A DNA stretch of 64,000 bases from JBBATK01 sp044228285 (lineage in GTDB: Bacteria; Bacteroidota; Ignavibacteria; Kapaibacteriales; NICIL-2): the NCBI GenBank assembly GCA_044228285.1, contig JBGAVD010000006.1, forward strand, positions 183,189 to 247,188, in the 5' to 3' direction. Under the pieces are notes generated by a model. The model worked only from the letters and a program-made list of their open reading frames with translations. It was not told where the DNA came from and searched no databases. Shown piece by piece: positions 17,935 through 26,990 of the stretch. Numbering within the stretch: the stretch's first letter is position 1; every line of letters starts with the position of its first letter. The position numbers and the translations under genes were made by a program.

Positions 17935-19611
17935 CTACAAAGCGGAGATAGCAGTGCTCAGATTGACATCCGAGTGCAGTTGAAGCTTCTTACGGATTGC
18001 ATAACGGTGCGTCTCCACACTTCGTAGCGAAATGGATAGTAAGCTAGCCATTTGCTTGTTCGAGAGTTGCTGCTTGAGCATAGCACAGACTCTGCGCTCT
18101 GTGGGCGTGAGCTGTGGATACTCTCGACTGAGACGTTCGAGAAATTCATGATGAAGTAATTGGAACTCGTGTTCAAAACGCGTCCACTCATGCCCATCGC
18201 TCAACTGCTCTGACAGATCACGTAACAACAGTTGTAAGGGTTCATGCGCTTCCGGAAACTCTGTCGTCATGTGTGCAACCCTACGTCGGAGCTTTTCCAA
18301 AGTCGAGCTCTTCTGTACCAGACGCAGCGCAGTGGTGTTGAGCTCTGCGCTACGTTGAGCAATACTCTCTTCCAACAGCTGATTTTGTACACGCAGCAGT
18401 TCCCTTTCCCGTTCAGCACGTTCCACATCAAAGCGCGCTTGCATTTCTGCCATTGCACGCTGTCGCTCAGCACCTACAAACTCAACGGCCATAAGGGTGT
18501 GCTGCTGCAGATGCTCGTATGCCTCGGCATGGTGTCCTATAGCCGCTAACGATGTCGACAGCACCTGATGAATATCAGCCTCGATACGTTTTGCTGAATT
18601 CAGTTGCGCTAATCGAAGGGCGAGGTTGAGTTCGTGTACGGCGTTGCTATGTTCAGATTTGAGACAAAACAATCGCCCAAGGAGATAGCGTGCATTACAC
18701 TCCACCTCACTCCGCCCGATTTCAGCTGCATACAAAACAGCTACGTGATAACTTTTTTGAGCGCGATCATACTCGCCCCGCATCTCGTATATCGTTCCCA
18801 TCTTCGTAAGAATCGAAGCTTCGTAGCGCTTCTCGCCAATAGTTCGGACCAATTCCTGCGCCTCTACCAATACTGCCAGAGCCGTGTCGAGGTCGTTGCG
18901 CTCCTTATAGCTTGTGGCTATGCTAATGAGAGCATGGGCAATGTTGTAGGCATTACCTTGTCGTCGAGTGACCTCGAGCGCACGCAGATCGTAGGAGAAG
19001 GATCGCTCCAGATCTCCAAGGTAGTAGTATATGTTGCTTAGATTACCGAGGTTGATTGCGGCTTGCAGTTCATCGCCTCGTTCTTCGTTGCTACGCAGAG
19101 CACCGAGGTATGCCTCTGCTGCATCCGTATAACGTCCAATATCTTGATACACCATACCAAGATTATTGAAGGCTGATGCCAGCCCGGATCCGTCTTCGAG
19201 AGATCTGAACATCTCCACTGCTTCTTGCAAGGCTGCAAGGGCGACAGCGTGCTGACTCTGTGCACAGGCAACAACACCCAAGGCATTGAGACTCGATGCG
19301 GTCTGAAGTCGGTCGCGCGAACTCCGAGCAGTCTCTACAGCCAGATCTGCATAGTATCGCGCCTTATCATACTCACTCTTTGCCTCATAGCACCACGCCA
19401 TGGTTCGGTAGGTCTCTGCTTCAGCAAGTAGGTCTTCAAGCCCTTGAGCGCTGTTCAACGATTGCGCTGCATAGTGTAAACCACGATCGGGATCTAGTCT
19501 TGAGTAGAGGAACGCAAGTCGACGACCGATCTCATCCTTGCGCAGGCCAGTGCGCAAAGAAGCATACTCGACTTCGAGCTGCGTGATCTCGTCTTGCTTG
19601 GAATCACTCAT
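17935..19611 (-). CDS. TPR-containing LuxR-type transcriptional regulator
   Basis: 558 residues, no signal peptide. Residues ~35-370 are a run of tetratricopeptide repeats (SAFNNLGMVYQDIGRYTDAA, YYYLGDLERSFSYDLRAL, SILTKMGTIYEMRGEYDRA). A heptad-rich coiled coil follows (~375-440, rich in E, R and Q). The C-terminal 58 residues from 501 are a LuxR/GerE helix-turn-helix: LTPTERRVCAMLKQQLSNKQ, then a recognition helix in RSVETHRYAIRKKLQL. No receiver domain or kinase is present, so the signal is probably a protein bound by the TPRs, as in other Bacteroidota TPR-LuxR proteins. Its position immediately downstream of fliPQR suggests, without proof, a link to motility. Confidence 0.85.
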   Translation of the reverse strand: MSDSKQDEITQLEVEYASLRTGLRKDEIGRRLAFLYSRLDPDRGLHYAAQSLNSAQGLEDLLAEAETYRTMAWCYEAKSEYDKARYYADLAVETARSSRDRLQTASSLNALGVVACAQSQHAVALAALQEAVEMFRSLEDGSGLASAFNNLGMVYQDIGRYTDAAEAYLGALRSNEERGDELQAAINLGNLSNIYYYLGDLERSFSYDLRALEVTRRQGNAYNIAHALISIATSYKERNDLDTALAVLVEAQELVRTIGEKRYEASILTKMGTIYEMRGEYDRAQKSYHVAVLYAAEIGRSEVECNARYLLGRLFCLKSEHSNAVHELNLALRLAQLNSAKRIEADIHQVLSTSLAAIGHHAEAYEHLQQHTLMAVEFVGAERQRAMAEMQARFDVERAERERELLRVQNQLLEESIAQRSAELNTTALRLVQKSSTLEKLRRRVAHMTTEFPEAHEPLQLLLRDLSEQLSDGHEWTRFEHEFQLLHHEFLERLSREYPQLTPTERRVCAMLKQQLSNKQMASLLSISLRSVETHRYAIRKKLQLHSDVNLSTAISAL

Positions 19612-19923
19612 AGGATGTACACTTGAGGAATGAGACTCGATTTAGCTCACACACATCACACGGTCGTACTTGATACTTTTCGCAGGACGAGAGAAGGTCA
19701 GCTCAGACAGTGTGGATGCCATCTGTGTCTGAGAGAACTACGCACACCGCCCTGCTTCACCGCCGTCCCACGCCAAACTACGCACTTTTCTTTCTGCGTG
19801 GAGTCTTTGAAGACAGCTCTTCATTTTCTCCTTCAAAGGATTTTTCTTACACAGGGGCGCTGCGCGCCCGCAATCTTGTGTACCGCCGAACTGGCTGTAT
19901 ACTGCCCTGCAATAGCTTCATCC
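19612..19923. other. Intergenic region between regulator and fliR
   Basis: A 312-bp gap between two minus-strand genes. It contains an extended hairpin at 19848-19882: TACACA outer arms and a GGGCGC-TGC-GCGCCC inner stem. That hairpin could end the fliR transcript. No gene was recognised. Confidence 0.5.
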
Positions 19924-20727
19924 CTACATCTTCGTACTTGCTAGACTGAGTAGTACTTTCATGAGATCTTCTTGAACCAAAGTAAGAGCTTGCTTCATGA
20001 ACAGCACCATGAGCGGAACAGTGGCTAAGAGCGAAAGCAAACCAACAAGAATCTTGGTATGCATCGACATGGTAAAGATGTTCATTTGTGGAGCAACGCG
20101 AGAGAGTAATGCCAATGAGATATTGGTGAGGAAAATGGCTACGAGCAGAGGCGCTGCGATCTTCACGCCAATGATCATGGTGGAAGTCACCAGTCGCACA
20201 AGGAGCTCTGTGCTGGCATGCGTGAGAATCAATGAGTCTATAGGTACTACCTTCGCGGAAGCAAAGACTGCCTCCAACAAAAAGTGATGACCATTCAGAA
20301 GAAAGAGCAACATGGTCATCATCAGCGACTGAATTTCACCAATCAGCGTAGGAGCACCAGCATTAGGATCAAAGAGAAGTGCAGTTTGGAAGCCGATTTC
20401 GAAGTCAGCGAGACCGCCTGCAAAGCGCGCTGCTTGGATAATGAGTGAGGCTGTGAAGCCGAGGATAGAACCTACCATCACCTCTTTCAACGCAGTGAGA
20501 ACAAGCATACCCGCGTCGAGATTGATGTCTGGCTGTACACCTGCATACATCATCGTCATCGACAAAGCAATAATGGCTGAGAGGATTGCTTTCACGATGC
20601 CGTCTATACCAATCGATGAAAAGATTGGTCCGGCGTACATCATTGCTAGCACGCGAATGAACAAGAGACAACCCACAAGGAATTTCCCCATGAGCGACTC
20701 GAGTACATGCGCGTCTGGAAAAACCAT
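19924..20727 (-). CDS. fliR: Flagellar biosynthetic protein FliR
   Basis: 267 residues with about six hydrophobic segments spread along the length (FLVGCLLFIRVLAMMYAGP, IVKAILSAIIALSMTMMYA, EVMVGSILGFTASLIIQAA, LMMTMLLFLLNGHHFLLEAV, MIIGVKIAAPLLVAIFLTN, VGLLSLLATVPLMVLFM). The motif AARFAGGLADFEIGFQ followed by LNGHHFLL is typical of FliR/SctT. FliR joins FliP and FliQ in the export gate of the flagellar type III apparatus in the inner membrane. It starts 4 nt after the fliQ stop. A non-flagellar SctT is possible in principle, but the set with a signal-peptide FliP favours flagella. Confidence 0.93.
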   Translation of the reverse strand: MVFPDAHVLESLMGKFLVGCLLFIRVLAMMYAGPIFSSIGIDGIVKAILSAIIALSMTMMYAGVQPDINLDAGMLVLTALKEVMVGSILGFTASLIIQAARFAGGLADFEIGFQTALLFDPNAGAPTLIGEIQSLMMTMLLFLLNGHHFLLEAVFASAKVVPIDSLILTHASTELLVRLVTSTMIIGVKIAAPLLVAIFLTNISLALLSRVAPQMNIFTMSMHTKILVGLLSLLATVPLMVLFMKQALTLVQEDLMKVLLSLASTKM

Positions 20728-20731
20728 GGTC

Positions 20732-20998
20732 TTAGCGCAGCGTCGGAATGAGATTGAACAAGGAAATGGTATAGGTCTTCAGATTCGAAATCATGAAGGG
20801 CATTACCAGAATGGTCACAACAAAGGTGATGATGAGCTTGGGCACATAGGTCAGTGTTTGCTCTGAAATCGAGGTTGCTGCTTGAAAGATGGATATCAAC
20901 AAGCCGACAATAAGGGAGAGCAAAAGAAGTGGACCACTCACTAACAAAACGTAGTAGAATGCGTCGCGAACAAGTTGGATTACTAAGGCTTCCGACAT
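20732..20998 (-). CDS. fliQ: Flagellar biosynthetic protein FliQ
   Basis: 88 residues with two membrane helices (YYVLLVSGPLLLLSLIVGLL and PKLIITFVVTILVMPFMI). The conserved segment GLLISIFQAATSISEQTLTY between them is the FliQ/SctS signature. Four copies assemble around FliP-FliR in the export gate. It lies just upstream of fliR and 158 bp after fliP, in the same direction. Confidence 0.95.
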   Translation of the reverse strand: MSEALVIQLVRDAFYYVLLVSGPLLLLSLIVGLLISIFQAATSISEQTLTYVPKLIITFVVTILVMPFMISNLKTYTISLFNLIPTLR

Positions 20999-21156
20999 AA
21001 GGGTATTCCCAAGACTAATGAATGTAAATGAGCGTACTTCATTTGTTACGAACTACTGTCAAGAGCTACAATTCTGCTTCAAGCTCTCGTTGCCATCTTC
21101 TATAACTGTTAAGTTGGAAGGCACTCTGGCTTGTAGAGCAAAACTTATCTTCTATC

Positions 21157-22062
21157 TCAGATCATGATGGACTTCATGAGCGAGTCCACAATCAGATTCC
21201 ACCCATCGACGATGAGGAAGAGCAGAATCTTCACCGGGAGTGAGATGATTTGCGGCGGAAGCATCATCATACCTAGCGACATCAGAATCGACGAGATAAT
21301 CATGTCGATAACCAGAAAGGGTATAAACAGAATAAACCCTATCTGAAAGGCAATGCGTATCTCCGAGATGCTGTATGCTGGGATCACGGTCCAGGTGCTA
21401 ATGTCGTTCAGATCCTTTGGTTTGTCTTTGCCACTCAGCTTAATAAACAAACGCAAATCCTCTTCGCGAGTATGCTTAAGCATGAACTCACGAAATGGTT
21501 GAACCATGCGTACGATTGCAGTGTCCTGTGATATCTCCTGCTTCATGTATGGTTGCAAGCCTTCGGTGTTTGCTCTGTTCAAAGCTGGTTGCATCACGAA
21601 GAAGGTAAGGAACAATGCCAATGCGGTCAGCAATTGAGCAGGCGGCTGCGCCTGCGTACCTAATGCTTGCTTGAGAAAGTGGAAGACAATGATGATGCGG
21701 GTAAAGCAGGTCATCATGATCAAAATTGATGGTGCCAACGAAAGCACCGTCAACACCATCAAGATCTGTAAGGTTGTGCTGAAGTCTTTGCCATTCTGTA
21801 CTTGCTCAACTCCCAAGCTGATCTTCGGCAATGCAAGGGAAACCGGTCCATCACCACTCTCTGAAGTAGTGGCAGTGGAAGCTGAAGAAGCTGTGGTACT
21901 CTGAGTAGTCGCCTGAGTCTGCGCTCGACGCGCTTGGGCCTGCACGTGATTTGATGCGTCGCTGACGAGCATCAACGCGCACAAAGCAAGTGGCAAGACG
22001 CTTCTGTTTCCGGTGAGGAAAAGCTTCTTTAGACTGAGCATCCATGCAACGATTTTTTTCAT
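21157..22062 (-). CDS. fliP: Flagellar biosynthetic protein FliP
   Basis: 301 residues from the ATG at 22062 (an ATG at 22080 would add six). It has a cleavable signal peptide (LPLALCALMLVSDASNHVQA) as in flagellar FliP, unlike most SctR proteins. A Ser/Thr-rich spacer follows, then the family core: LAPSILIMMTCFTRIIIVF with FLKQALGTQ, and near the end FIPFLVIDMIISSILMSLGM and MMLPPQIISLPVKILLF, the two diagnostic FliP signatures. Five FliP subunits form the pore of the type III export gate. No other flagellar gene is visible in this window, so the remaining parts must be elsewhere or missing. Confidence 0.95.
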   Translation of the reverse strand: MKKIVAWMLSLKKLFLTGNRSVLPLALCALMLVSDASNHVQAQARRAQTQATTQSTTASSASTATTSESGDGPVSLALPKISLGVEQVQNGKDFSTTLQILMVLTVLSLAPSILIMMTCFTRIIIVFHFLKQALGTQAQPPAQLLTALALFLTFFVMQPALNRANTEGLQPYMKQEISQDTAIVRMVQPFREFMLKHTREEDLRLFIKLSGKDKPKDLNDISTWTVIPAYSISEIRIAFQIGFILFIPFLVIDMIISSILMSLGMMMLPPQIISLPVKILLFLIVDGWNLIVDSLMKSIMI

Positions 22063-22578
22063 AGGGACTTTAGTTTCCACGTAGTCTGTCGATAAGCAGC
22101 AAGCTTTGTGCCAGTAAACAAAGCTCGAAGCCTCTAGTTGGTATCAGAACCCAACTGGAGCACACATAAAGCGAATCGAAAGCGTCTCCAAACAGCTCCT
22201 TCCAAGCGATGTAGTCCAGGAACAGTCTCAATGAGCTGGGATAAACTAGGCCAAATCACCTCTATCTGAGCAAAAAACGCCGATTCTGAGGCATTTATGC
22301 TGCTTTCGTGAATGCTAATGTTAGCTTACTTGCTCTGACAAGGCTAGCGTTGTATACAGCACAAGGAGCGTCGGTTCACAATTGAGCCACGAACTGTAAT
22401 TTGCTGCGTCGAGCAAGGTTATAGCGGGAGATGAAACACGGTATCGTCTTCACCTTTGCACAATGCCCTGGGTACAAATGCTGCATAGCTTGGTTTGTGC
22501 AGGCTATCTACCCAAGCTTTCTACTAGGTTCCCATTTTTGCAACGAATGTGCAGTTACAACAGCTTCCTCTCTCCTCC
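22063..22578. other. Intergenic region between divergent fliP and a glycosyltransferase
   Basis: A gap of about 516 bp. No gene is supported: a plus-strand frame from 22431 overlaps the glycosyltransferase in another frame. Promoters for both neighbours are expected, but no convincing flagellar-type promoter (sigma-28 or sigma-54) was recognised by eye. Confidence 0.4.
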
Positions 22579-23532
22579 ATGCAAACTCAGCCTGCGGCGC
22601 ATCTGAGTTCACTCCGATATCAGTTGTTCAACAACGGTTTGTATTCCGAGCTGAACAACATGATGCTTGCACTCTTGTATTGTTCGATCACTCAGCGACC
22701 GTTTAAGCTTAGCTCATCATATAGTACCAATTTTGAGAAACTTGGTTGGCAAGACTATTTCGAACCCTTCTGCGAGGAGTTCCATTCGGTACTCTTGCAC
22801 CGCTTTGATATGCGCTCGGTACAAAGCCCATCCTTGCTCAAACGAAGCATCAAAAAAATAGTTCGATTCATTCTTCGCAGTTGTCTCAAACCAATCTTGT
22901 GTCCCGGCGACCTCTGTACCGTCGACGCTTGGGATGACATTCGCGCACTACGCGATCAAGACAACTTCAGCACCAAAGACGTCGCTTCTTACACTTCTGA
23001 CAACGAAGAAGCGATAGGAGGTTTCAGTTTGCAAGGAGCTCTACACTTGATTCACAATAGGATTTGGGTGTTCAATCCACACATGAAGCACTACATAGAT
23101 CAATCACTTGTGAAACTGCAGCTACCTGATCGCTATGTGGGCATTCACATTCGACGAGGTGATAAGGATATTGAAGCTGAGTTAGAGCACGAAATAGCAT
23201 ACATGGAACTCTTAGCTCGCAAGAGCGATTGTAAGGATGTGTACGTTATGACCGACGATTCTGAAGTCCTACCTTCTTTGCAACAACACTTCCCTGAGTA
23301 TCGATTCTACTCGATGAGTCCGACCATGAGTGGCTATATAAACGCAGACTTCCATGCATTGTCAGCAGCAGATCGGGGTCGATTGATTCGCAGCTTACTC
23401 TGCGAGAACGAGATCCTTCGTCGTTCCGAAGTCTTCGTTGGCACGTTCTCAAGCAACATAGGCGTCTATCAGGGCATAGCACGCAAGGACCACAGCTACG
23501 GCGTGGATGCTGAAGAGTGGCTGTTTTGGTAA
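22579..23532 (+). CDS. Fucosyltransferase-like glycosyltransferase
   Basis: About 317 residues from the ATG at 22579 (a GTG at 22549 would add ten). The N-terminal NNGLYSELNNMMLALLYC resembles the beginning of GDP-fucose-using alpha-1,6/alpha-1,2 fucosyltransferases. The key motif is YVGIHIRRGDK, the (H/V)xRRGD loop that binds GDP-fucose in families GT11, GT23 and GT65. Further on lie VYVMTDDSEVL and SEVFVGTFSSNIG, the second and third fucosyltransferase motifs. No signal peptide, so it acts in the cytoplasm, probably on a lipid-linked glycan. It stands alone, ending in a shared hairpin with the convergent GT4 gene. GT23-like is the best guess. Confidence 0.8.
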   Translation: MQTQPAAHLSSLRYQLFNNGLYSELNNMMLALLYCSITQRPFKLSSSYSTNFEKLGWQDYFEPFCEEFHSVLLHRFDMRSVQSPSLLKRSIKKIVRFILRSCLKPILCPGDLCTVDAWDDIRALRDQDNFSTKDVASYTSDNEEAIGGFSLQGALHLIHNRIWVFNPHMKHYIDQSLVKLQLPDRYVGIHIRRGDKDIEAELEHEIAYMELLARKSDCKDVYVMTDDSEVLPSLQQHFPEYRFYSMSPTMSGYINADFHALSAADRGRLIRSLLCENEILRRSEVFVGTFSSNIGVYQGIARKDHSYGVDAEEWLFW

Positions 23533-23672
23533 TAGCATTAAGGAAGGTTCCGTTTGATCGTTGATCGATTCCTCGTTTCTTTGAGGCGTGGAAAGCATAC
23601 GATGCACAATAGTGCAAACATCATTGTGTAGGCTCTTTCTGGCTACTCAATAACTCACAAATGACTACAAAG

Positions 23673-23699
23673 AGAAACAGCGCCATAGGCGCTGTTTCT
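23673..23699. terminator. Bidirectional hairpin between convergent glycosyltransferase genes
   Basis: A perfect 12-bp stem, AGAAACAGCGCC / GGCGCTGTTTCT, with a 3-nt ATA loop. A-rich sequence lies just before it on the plus strand, giving a U-rich tail to minus-strand transcripts. It probably terminates the gene ending at 23753, and perhaps the one ending at 23532. Confidence 0.7.
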
Positions 23700-23752
23700 A
23701 AGCCATCTCTTCTTCTCGAAAGAGACGTATGTACGTTTCTTGTATGCGCGTC

Positions 23753-25528
23753 TTAGAGGACGTCTTCGAACTCTGCTCTATCGAGTTCATATTCTGGTTT
23801 GAGGCGAATCGCCCACTCAAACATAGTCCTAGCCTCAACCACAGCACCTACTCCGCGGAAGCAACGAGCGGCGCCCATGCATGCTTCTGGGTTTTCAGGG
23901 TTCTGTTCGAGCGCCTTTGTATAAAGTTCGTGAGCTTCCTCGATAGCACCCGTAGCAAAGAGTGCGCGAGCACTATCGCAGAGCAATGTATCTAACTGGA
24001 TGTACACCATTGTTTCGTACTTGTGCTGCTTCCAGCCATTGAGCAAGTCGGTGAGTACTTCCAGTGCTTCAATCCATTCGCCGCGCATTGCGTGGTAGAC
24101 AGACTGTATGTATGCTGTATCGGGGTGTCCTTCGTAGAAAGTCCGCGCCTTGTCTAAATACTCCAAGCACAATTCCGTATCCTCATCGAGCAGACAATAA
24201 CTAGCCATGCGATGCAGGGCCAGCATTTGATACTTCAGAGGCAGTGCTCTTGACTTAAAGCAGACATGGTAGAGTTCAATGGCTTCATCGATTCGTCCAC
24301 GCTCATTAAACCATTCAGCACGACCAAATGTTGTCATGACATCATCTTCATCCTTTAAGGTCTCCTGCGCTTCAACCGCAGTTGTTGTACCGAACAAGTA
24401 GTCAAGACGCGAGAGCATTTTCAAGGTCGCTTTATTCCACGTCCATTGCGTGCGAGCGCGAAGCGCTGCACGTATACCCTTATCTATGCGCGTTTGGGGA
24501 TACATCACAACCTGTTGCATCAGTTCAACCAGAGCGTCTGCATCTGGTTTTAGCATGAAGGCTGGTCCAGTGAGTTCGTGTCCATCAATAGTATCGCCCA
24601 AACCCTCAGGCTTCGTTGGGATAAACCAACCAACAGTTTCGTCTACAAAATCTTCGGTCGCGCCTCCAGCGCTGACCATGACGGGAATACCGCATGCCAT
24701 TGCCTCGAGAGTTGGCATGGAGAAGCCTTCGCCACGATAGGGAGAGACGAGAACATCGCATGCGCGATAGAGTTCAGCGATTTGCTCCTCAGAGATAGCG
24801 CTCTTTGAATACAAGATTTCCGGAGCTTTTGGATTCTGACGAATCTGTGCAATAATCTGTTCTGCGTTTTGATTGCGATAGTAGGTACTACCACCAACGT
24901 CTTTGATAACAAGGCAGACATCATCATCCGCAGTGAAGGCGCGTACGTAGGCATCAAGGAGAACATCAATACCTTTTCTGTAGATCGTGCCACCAACGTA
25001 GAGAAAGCGGAAGGTCTTTTTAGTTGGGAGTTCAGGGACAACTCCTTTAGGACTAAAAATCTTCGGATCTACACCGTTTGGTATCACTTGCACTTTGTCT
25101 GGATCAAGACCAGAATTCACAAAGGCATTACGAGAGAAGTTAGAAGGAGTCCAGATTTCATCTGCATCCTTGAAGAAGGAATAGAAGTCCTTACGAATGG
25201 TTGTGAATTCCCAAGGTTGCTTGATAATCCACTTTGCTCCTTTTGGCTTCTCGCGCTTTGGTGGCCATTGATGGCGCACCCAAGCTGTAGGCAGCTTTGG
25301 AAGAGTACGCTCTCCAGAGCGCACATCATGTTGCCAGAGTTTTTCAAACTTTGGATTACCCTCATAGCTGAATTGATCAGCTTCAAAGGGCACAATTTCC
25401 ACATTGGCAACACCGCTATCAATGACATTTGCGCAGTGTTCGCGGTTGATCAAGGCTAATGAAGAGGTCACAAATTGCGATCCCTCCCAGATAAGATTGA
25501 GTTGTGCCTTGTTATGTGATGCTTCCAT
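23753..25528 (-). CDS. GT4 glycosyltransferase with C-terminal TPR region
   Basis: 591 residues. Residues 1-390 are a GT-B enzyme: WTPSNFSRNAFVNSG and VQVIPNGVDPKIF in the linker region, FRFLYVGGTIYRKGIDVLL starting the donor-binding half, and the E-x7-E site in YRGEGFSMPTLEAMACGIPV. Residues ~410-585 are TPR-like helices (GRIDEAIELYHVCF, GAIEEAHELYTKALEQNPEN, VGAVVEARTMFEWAI). TPR-tailed glycosyltransferases often act on proteins or in assemblies. No signal peptide, so it is cytoplasmic. It could glycosylate exported surface proteins, which abound here, but that is inference. Confidence 0.85.
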   Translation of the reverse strand: MEASHNKAQLNLIWEGSQFVTSSLALINREHCANVIDSGVANVEIVPFEADQFSYEGNPKFEKLWQHDVRSGERTLPKLPTAWVRHQWPPKREKPKGAKWIIKQPWEFTTIRKDFYSFFKDADEIWTPSNFSRNAFVNSGLDPDKVQVIPNGVDPKIFSPKGVVPELPTKKTFRFLYVGGTIYRKGIDVLLDAYVRAFTADDDVCLVIKDVGGSTYYRNQNAEQIIAQIRQNPKAPEILYSKSAISEEQIAELYRACDVLVSPYRGEGFSMPTLEAMACGIPVMVSAGGATEDFVDETVGWFIPTKPEGLGDTIDGHELTGPAFMLKPDADALVELMQQVVMYPQTRIDKGIRAALRARTQWTWNKATLKMLSRLDYLFGTTTAVEAQETLKDEDDVMTTFGRAEWFNERGRIDEAIELYHVCFKSRALPLKYQMLALHRMASYCLLDEDTELCLEYLDKARTFYEGHPDTAYIQSVYHAMRGEWIEALEVLTDLLNGWKQHKYETMVYIQLDTLLCDSARALFATGAIEEAHELYTKALEQNPENPEACMGAARCFRGVGAVVEARTMFEWAIRLKPEYELDRAEFEDVL

Positions 25529-25968
25529 GATAGTCCACCAATGAGTGTGAATCGAAACAGCTTTTGGTCATTCTGACAGCGTTTCAACGAATTTCATCGC
25601 AATGGTACAACAATGATGCCAAAACAAGTCTTAGCGTAGCAAAGACCTAGATTACTGTGAATTCAAGACTTAGCTCAAGACTACTTTTTACAAGAAGATT
25701 CGTAGCGCTAGCTGAAAAAGGCGGGTACATGGCTGGCAATTCGGGGCATACAAGAAAATCGTGCGACCCTCGTTGTGCATGGAGGTCAGGACCTACATAC
25801 ATGCACACAAGGTCTAGAAGGCTGTTGTTTGGTGGCTAAAGTCCTGAAACATCGCGGCAGCCGTCGTGTTCTCATAAAGCTAACGCAGGTTATAGGTCTC
25901 AGGTGAGATGCAGGTTCAACGAAGATCTCCAACACTTGGAGATTTACCTTAAGGACAGAGTTGAACAT
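25529..25968. other. Intergenic region between divergent GT4 and GNAT genes
   Basis: A gap of about 440 bp with no supported gene. A 60-codon frame at 25657 has no recognisable features. Promoters for both genes are expected here. Confidence 0.4.
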
Positions 25969-26532
25969 ATGGAGCTGAAGACAGAACGACTTTATCTACG
26001 AGTTTGGAAGGACTCAGACTTCGCAGCGTTCGCAGCAATGCATGCTGATTCACTCGTTATGCGCCATTATCCGTCGGTGTGGAGCACTGAACAAAGTGCG
26101 AAGAGCTTCGCGGCTCTGCGTGAGCACTATGACAGGGAGGGTTTTGGAATGTTGTGCCTTTGTGAACAGTCTACCGATGCGTTTGTTGGTACAGTAGGTT
26201 TGCAAAGAGTGTCATTTGACTCATGGTTCAGTCCCTGTATCGAAATCGGCTGGCGTCTACACCACGACTTTTGGAGTCGCGGATATGCGCACGAAGCAGC
26301 CTACGCTGTACTTGCTCATGCCTTCGATAGTCTTCAACAAGAAGAGATCTTCTCGTTTACATCACCACTCAACACAGCATCGGAAATCCTGATGCAGCGT
26401 CTAGGCATGGAATGGGTCGGCACCTTCGAGCACCCCCGTGTTCCAGAAAAACACCCGCTACGATCGCATGTGCTCTACCACATCGATGCCGCTGGACATC
26501 GCAAAACTTCCTCTAAAGCGAAGCTTGCGTAG
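25969..26532 (+). CDS. GNAT-family N-acetyltransferase (RimJ/RimL-like)
   Basis: 187 residues from the ATG at 25969. It opens with ELKTERLYLRVWKDSDFAAF, the usual TERLxLRxxxxxD start of RimJ/RimL-type acetyltransferases. The acetyl-CoA site is EIGWRLHHDFWSRGYAHEAAY (~residues 93-113), with the W-S-R-G-Y-A-x-E pattern. The product probably acetylates an amino group of a small molecule, antibiotic or protein N-terminus. An upstream in-frame ATG at 25903 adds unconserved residues and is rejected. It precedes the arr gene by 39 bp in the same direction and may be co-transcribed. Confidence 0.88.
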   Translation: MELKTERLYLRVWKDSDFAAFAAMHADSLVMRHYPSVWSTEQSAKSFAALREHYDREGFGMLCLCEQSTDAFVGTVGLQRVSFDSWFSPCIEIGWRLHHDFWSRGYAHEAAYAVLAHAFDSLQQEEIFSFTSPLNTASEILMQRLGMEWVGTFEHPRVPEKHPLRSHVLYHIDAAGHRKTSSKAKLA

Positions 26533-26571
26533 TTTGCCAGTCTCATCAACTCATCAAACATCTATTGTTGT

Positions 26572-26976
26572 ATGAATCCACAGTCGGAGACTTTTTATCA
26601 CGGCACCAAAGCAGATCTCAAGGTTGGAGAGCTCATCGAGCCAGGCTTTCGCTCAAACTATGGTAGCCAGAAAGTTGCAAAGTACGTGTACCTAACAGCT
26701 ACACTTGACGCCGCAATCTGGGGCGCAGAGCTTGCGCGCGGTGAGGGTCAAGGAAGAATCTATATCGTTGAACCCACTGGCAGCTACGAGGATGATCCAA
26801 ATCTGACCGACAAAAAATTCCCAGGTAATCCTACGAAATCATACCGCACCAGCAGCGCACTCCGCATTGTTGCAGAAGTCTCTAACTGGCAAGGCCACAC
26901 GGCAGATCAACTCGAAACAATGCGTAAGCACTTGGATCAGCTGAAGCGTGATGGGGTTGAGGCGATTGAGGATTGA
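26572..26976 (+). CDS. arr: Rifamycin ADP-ribosyltransferase
   Basis: 134 residues, the full normal length of Arr. It transfers ADP-ribose from NAD+ to the C23 hydroxyl of rifamycins, which blocks RNA polymerase binding. The match covers the whole protein: FYHGTKADLKVGELIEPGFR at the start, YLTATLDAAIWGAELA, then GRIYIVEPTGSYEDDPNLTD and KKFPGNPTKSYR. The catalytic residues of the mycobacterial enzyme (His19, Tyr49, Asp84) map at constant offset to His10, Tyr40 and Asp75. It lies 39 bp after the GNAT gene and immediately before the 105-bp repeat array. No integron or transposon was seen around it, so it appears to be a chromosomal copy; a role in defence against environmental rifamycins is inference. 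Confidence 0.95.
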   Translation: MNPQSETFYHGTKADLKVGELIEPGFRSNYGSQKVAKYVYLTATLDAAIWGAELARGEGQGRIYIVEPTGSYEDDPNLTDKKFPGNPTKSYRTSSALRIVAEVSNWQGHTADQLETMRKHLDQLKRDGVEAIED

Positions 26977-26990
26977 GAGGGTGAGGCTGG

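Noticed and set aside
20405..20866. Frames opposite fliR and fliQ (20405-20671 minus in another frame, 20441-20866 plus)
   Set aside because: Shadow frames of clear flagellar genes.
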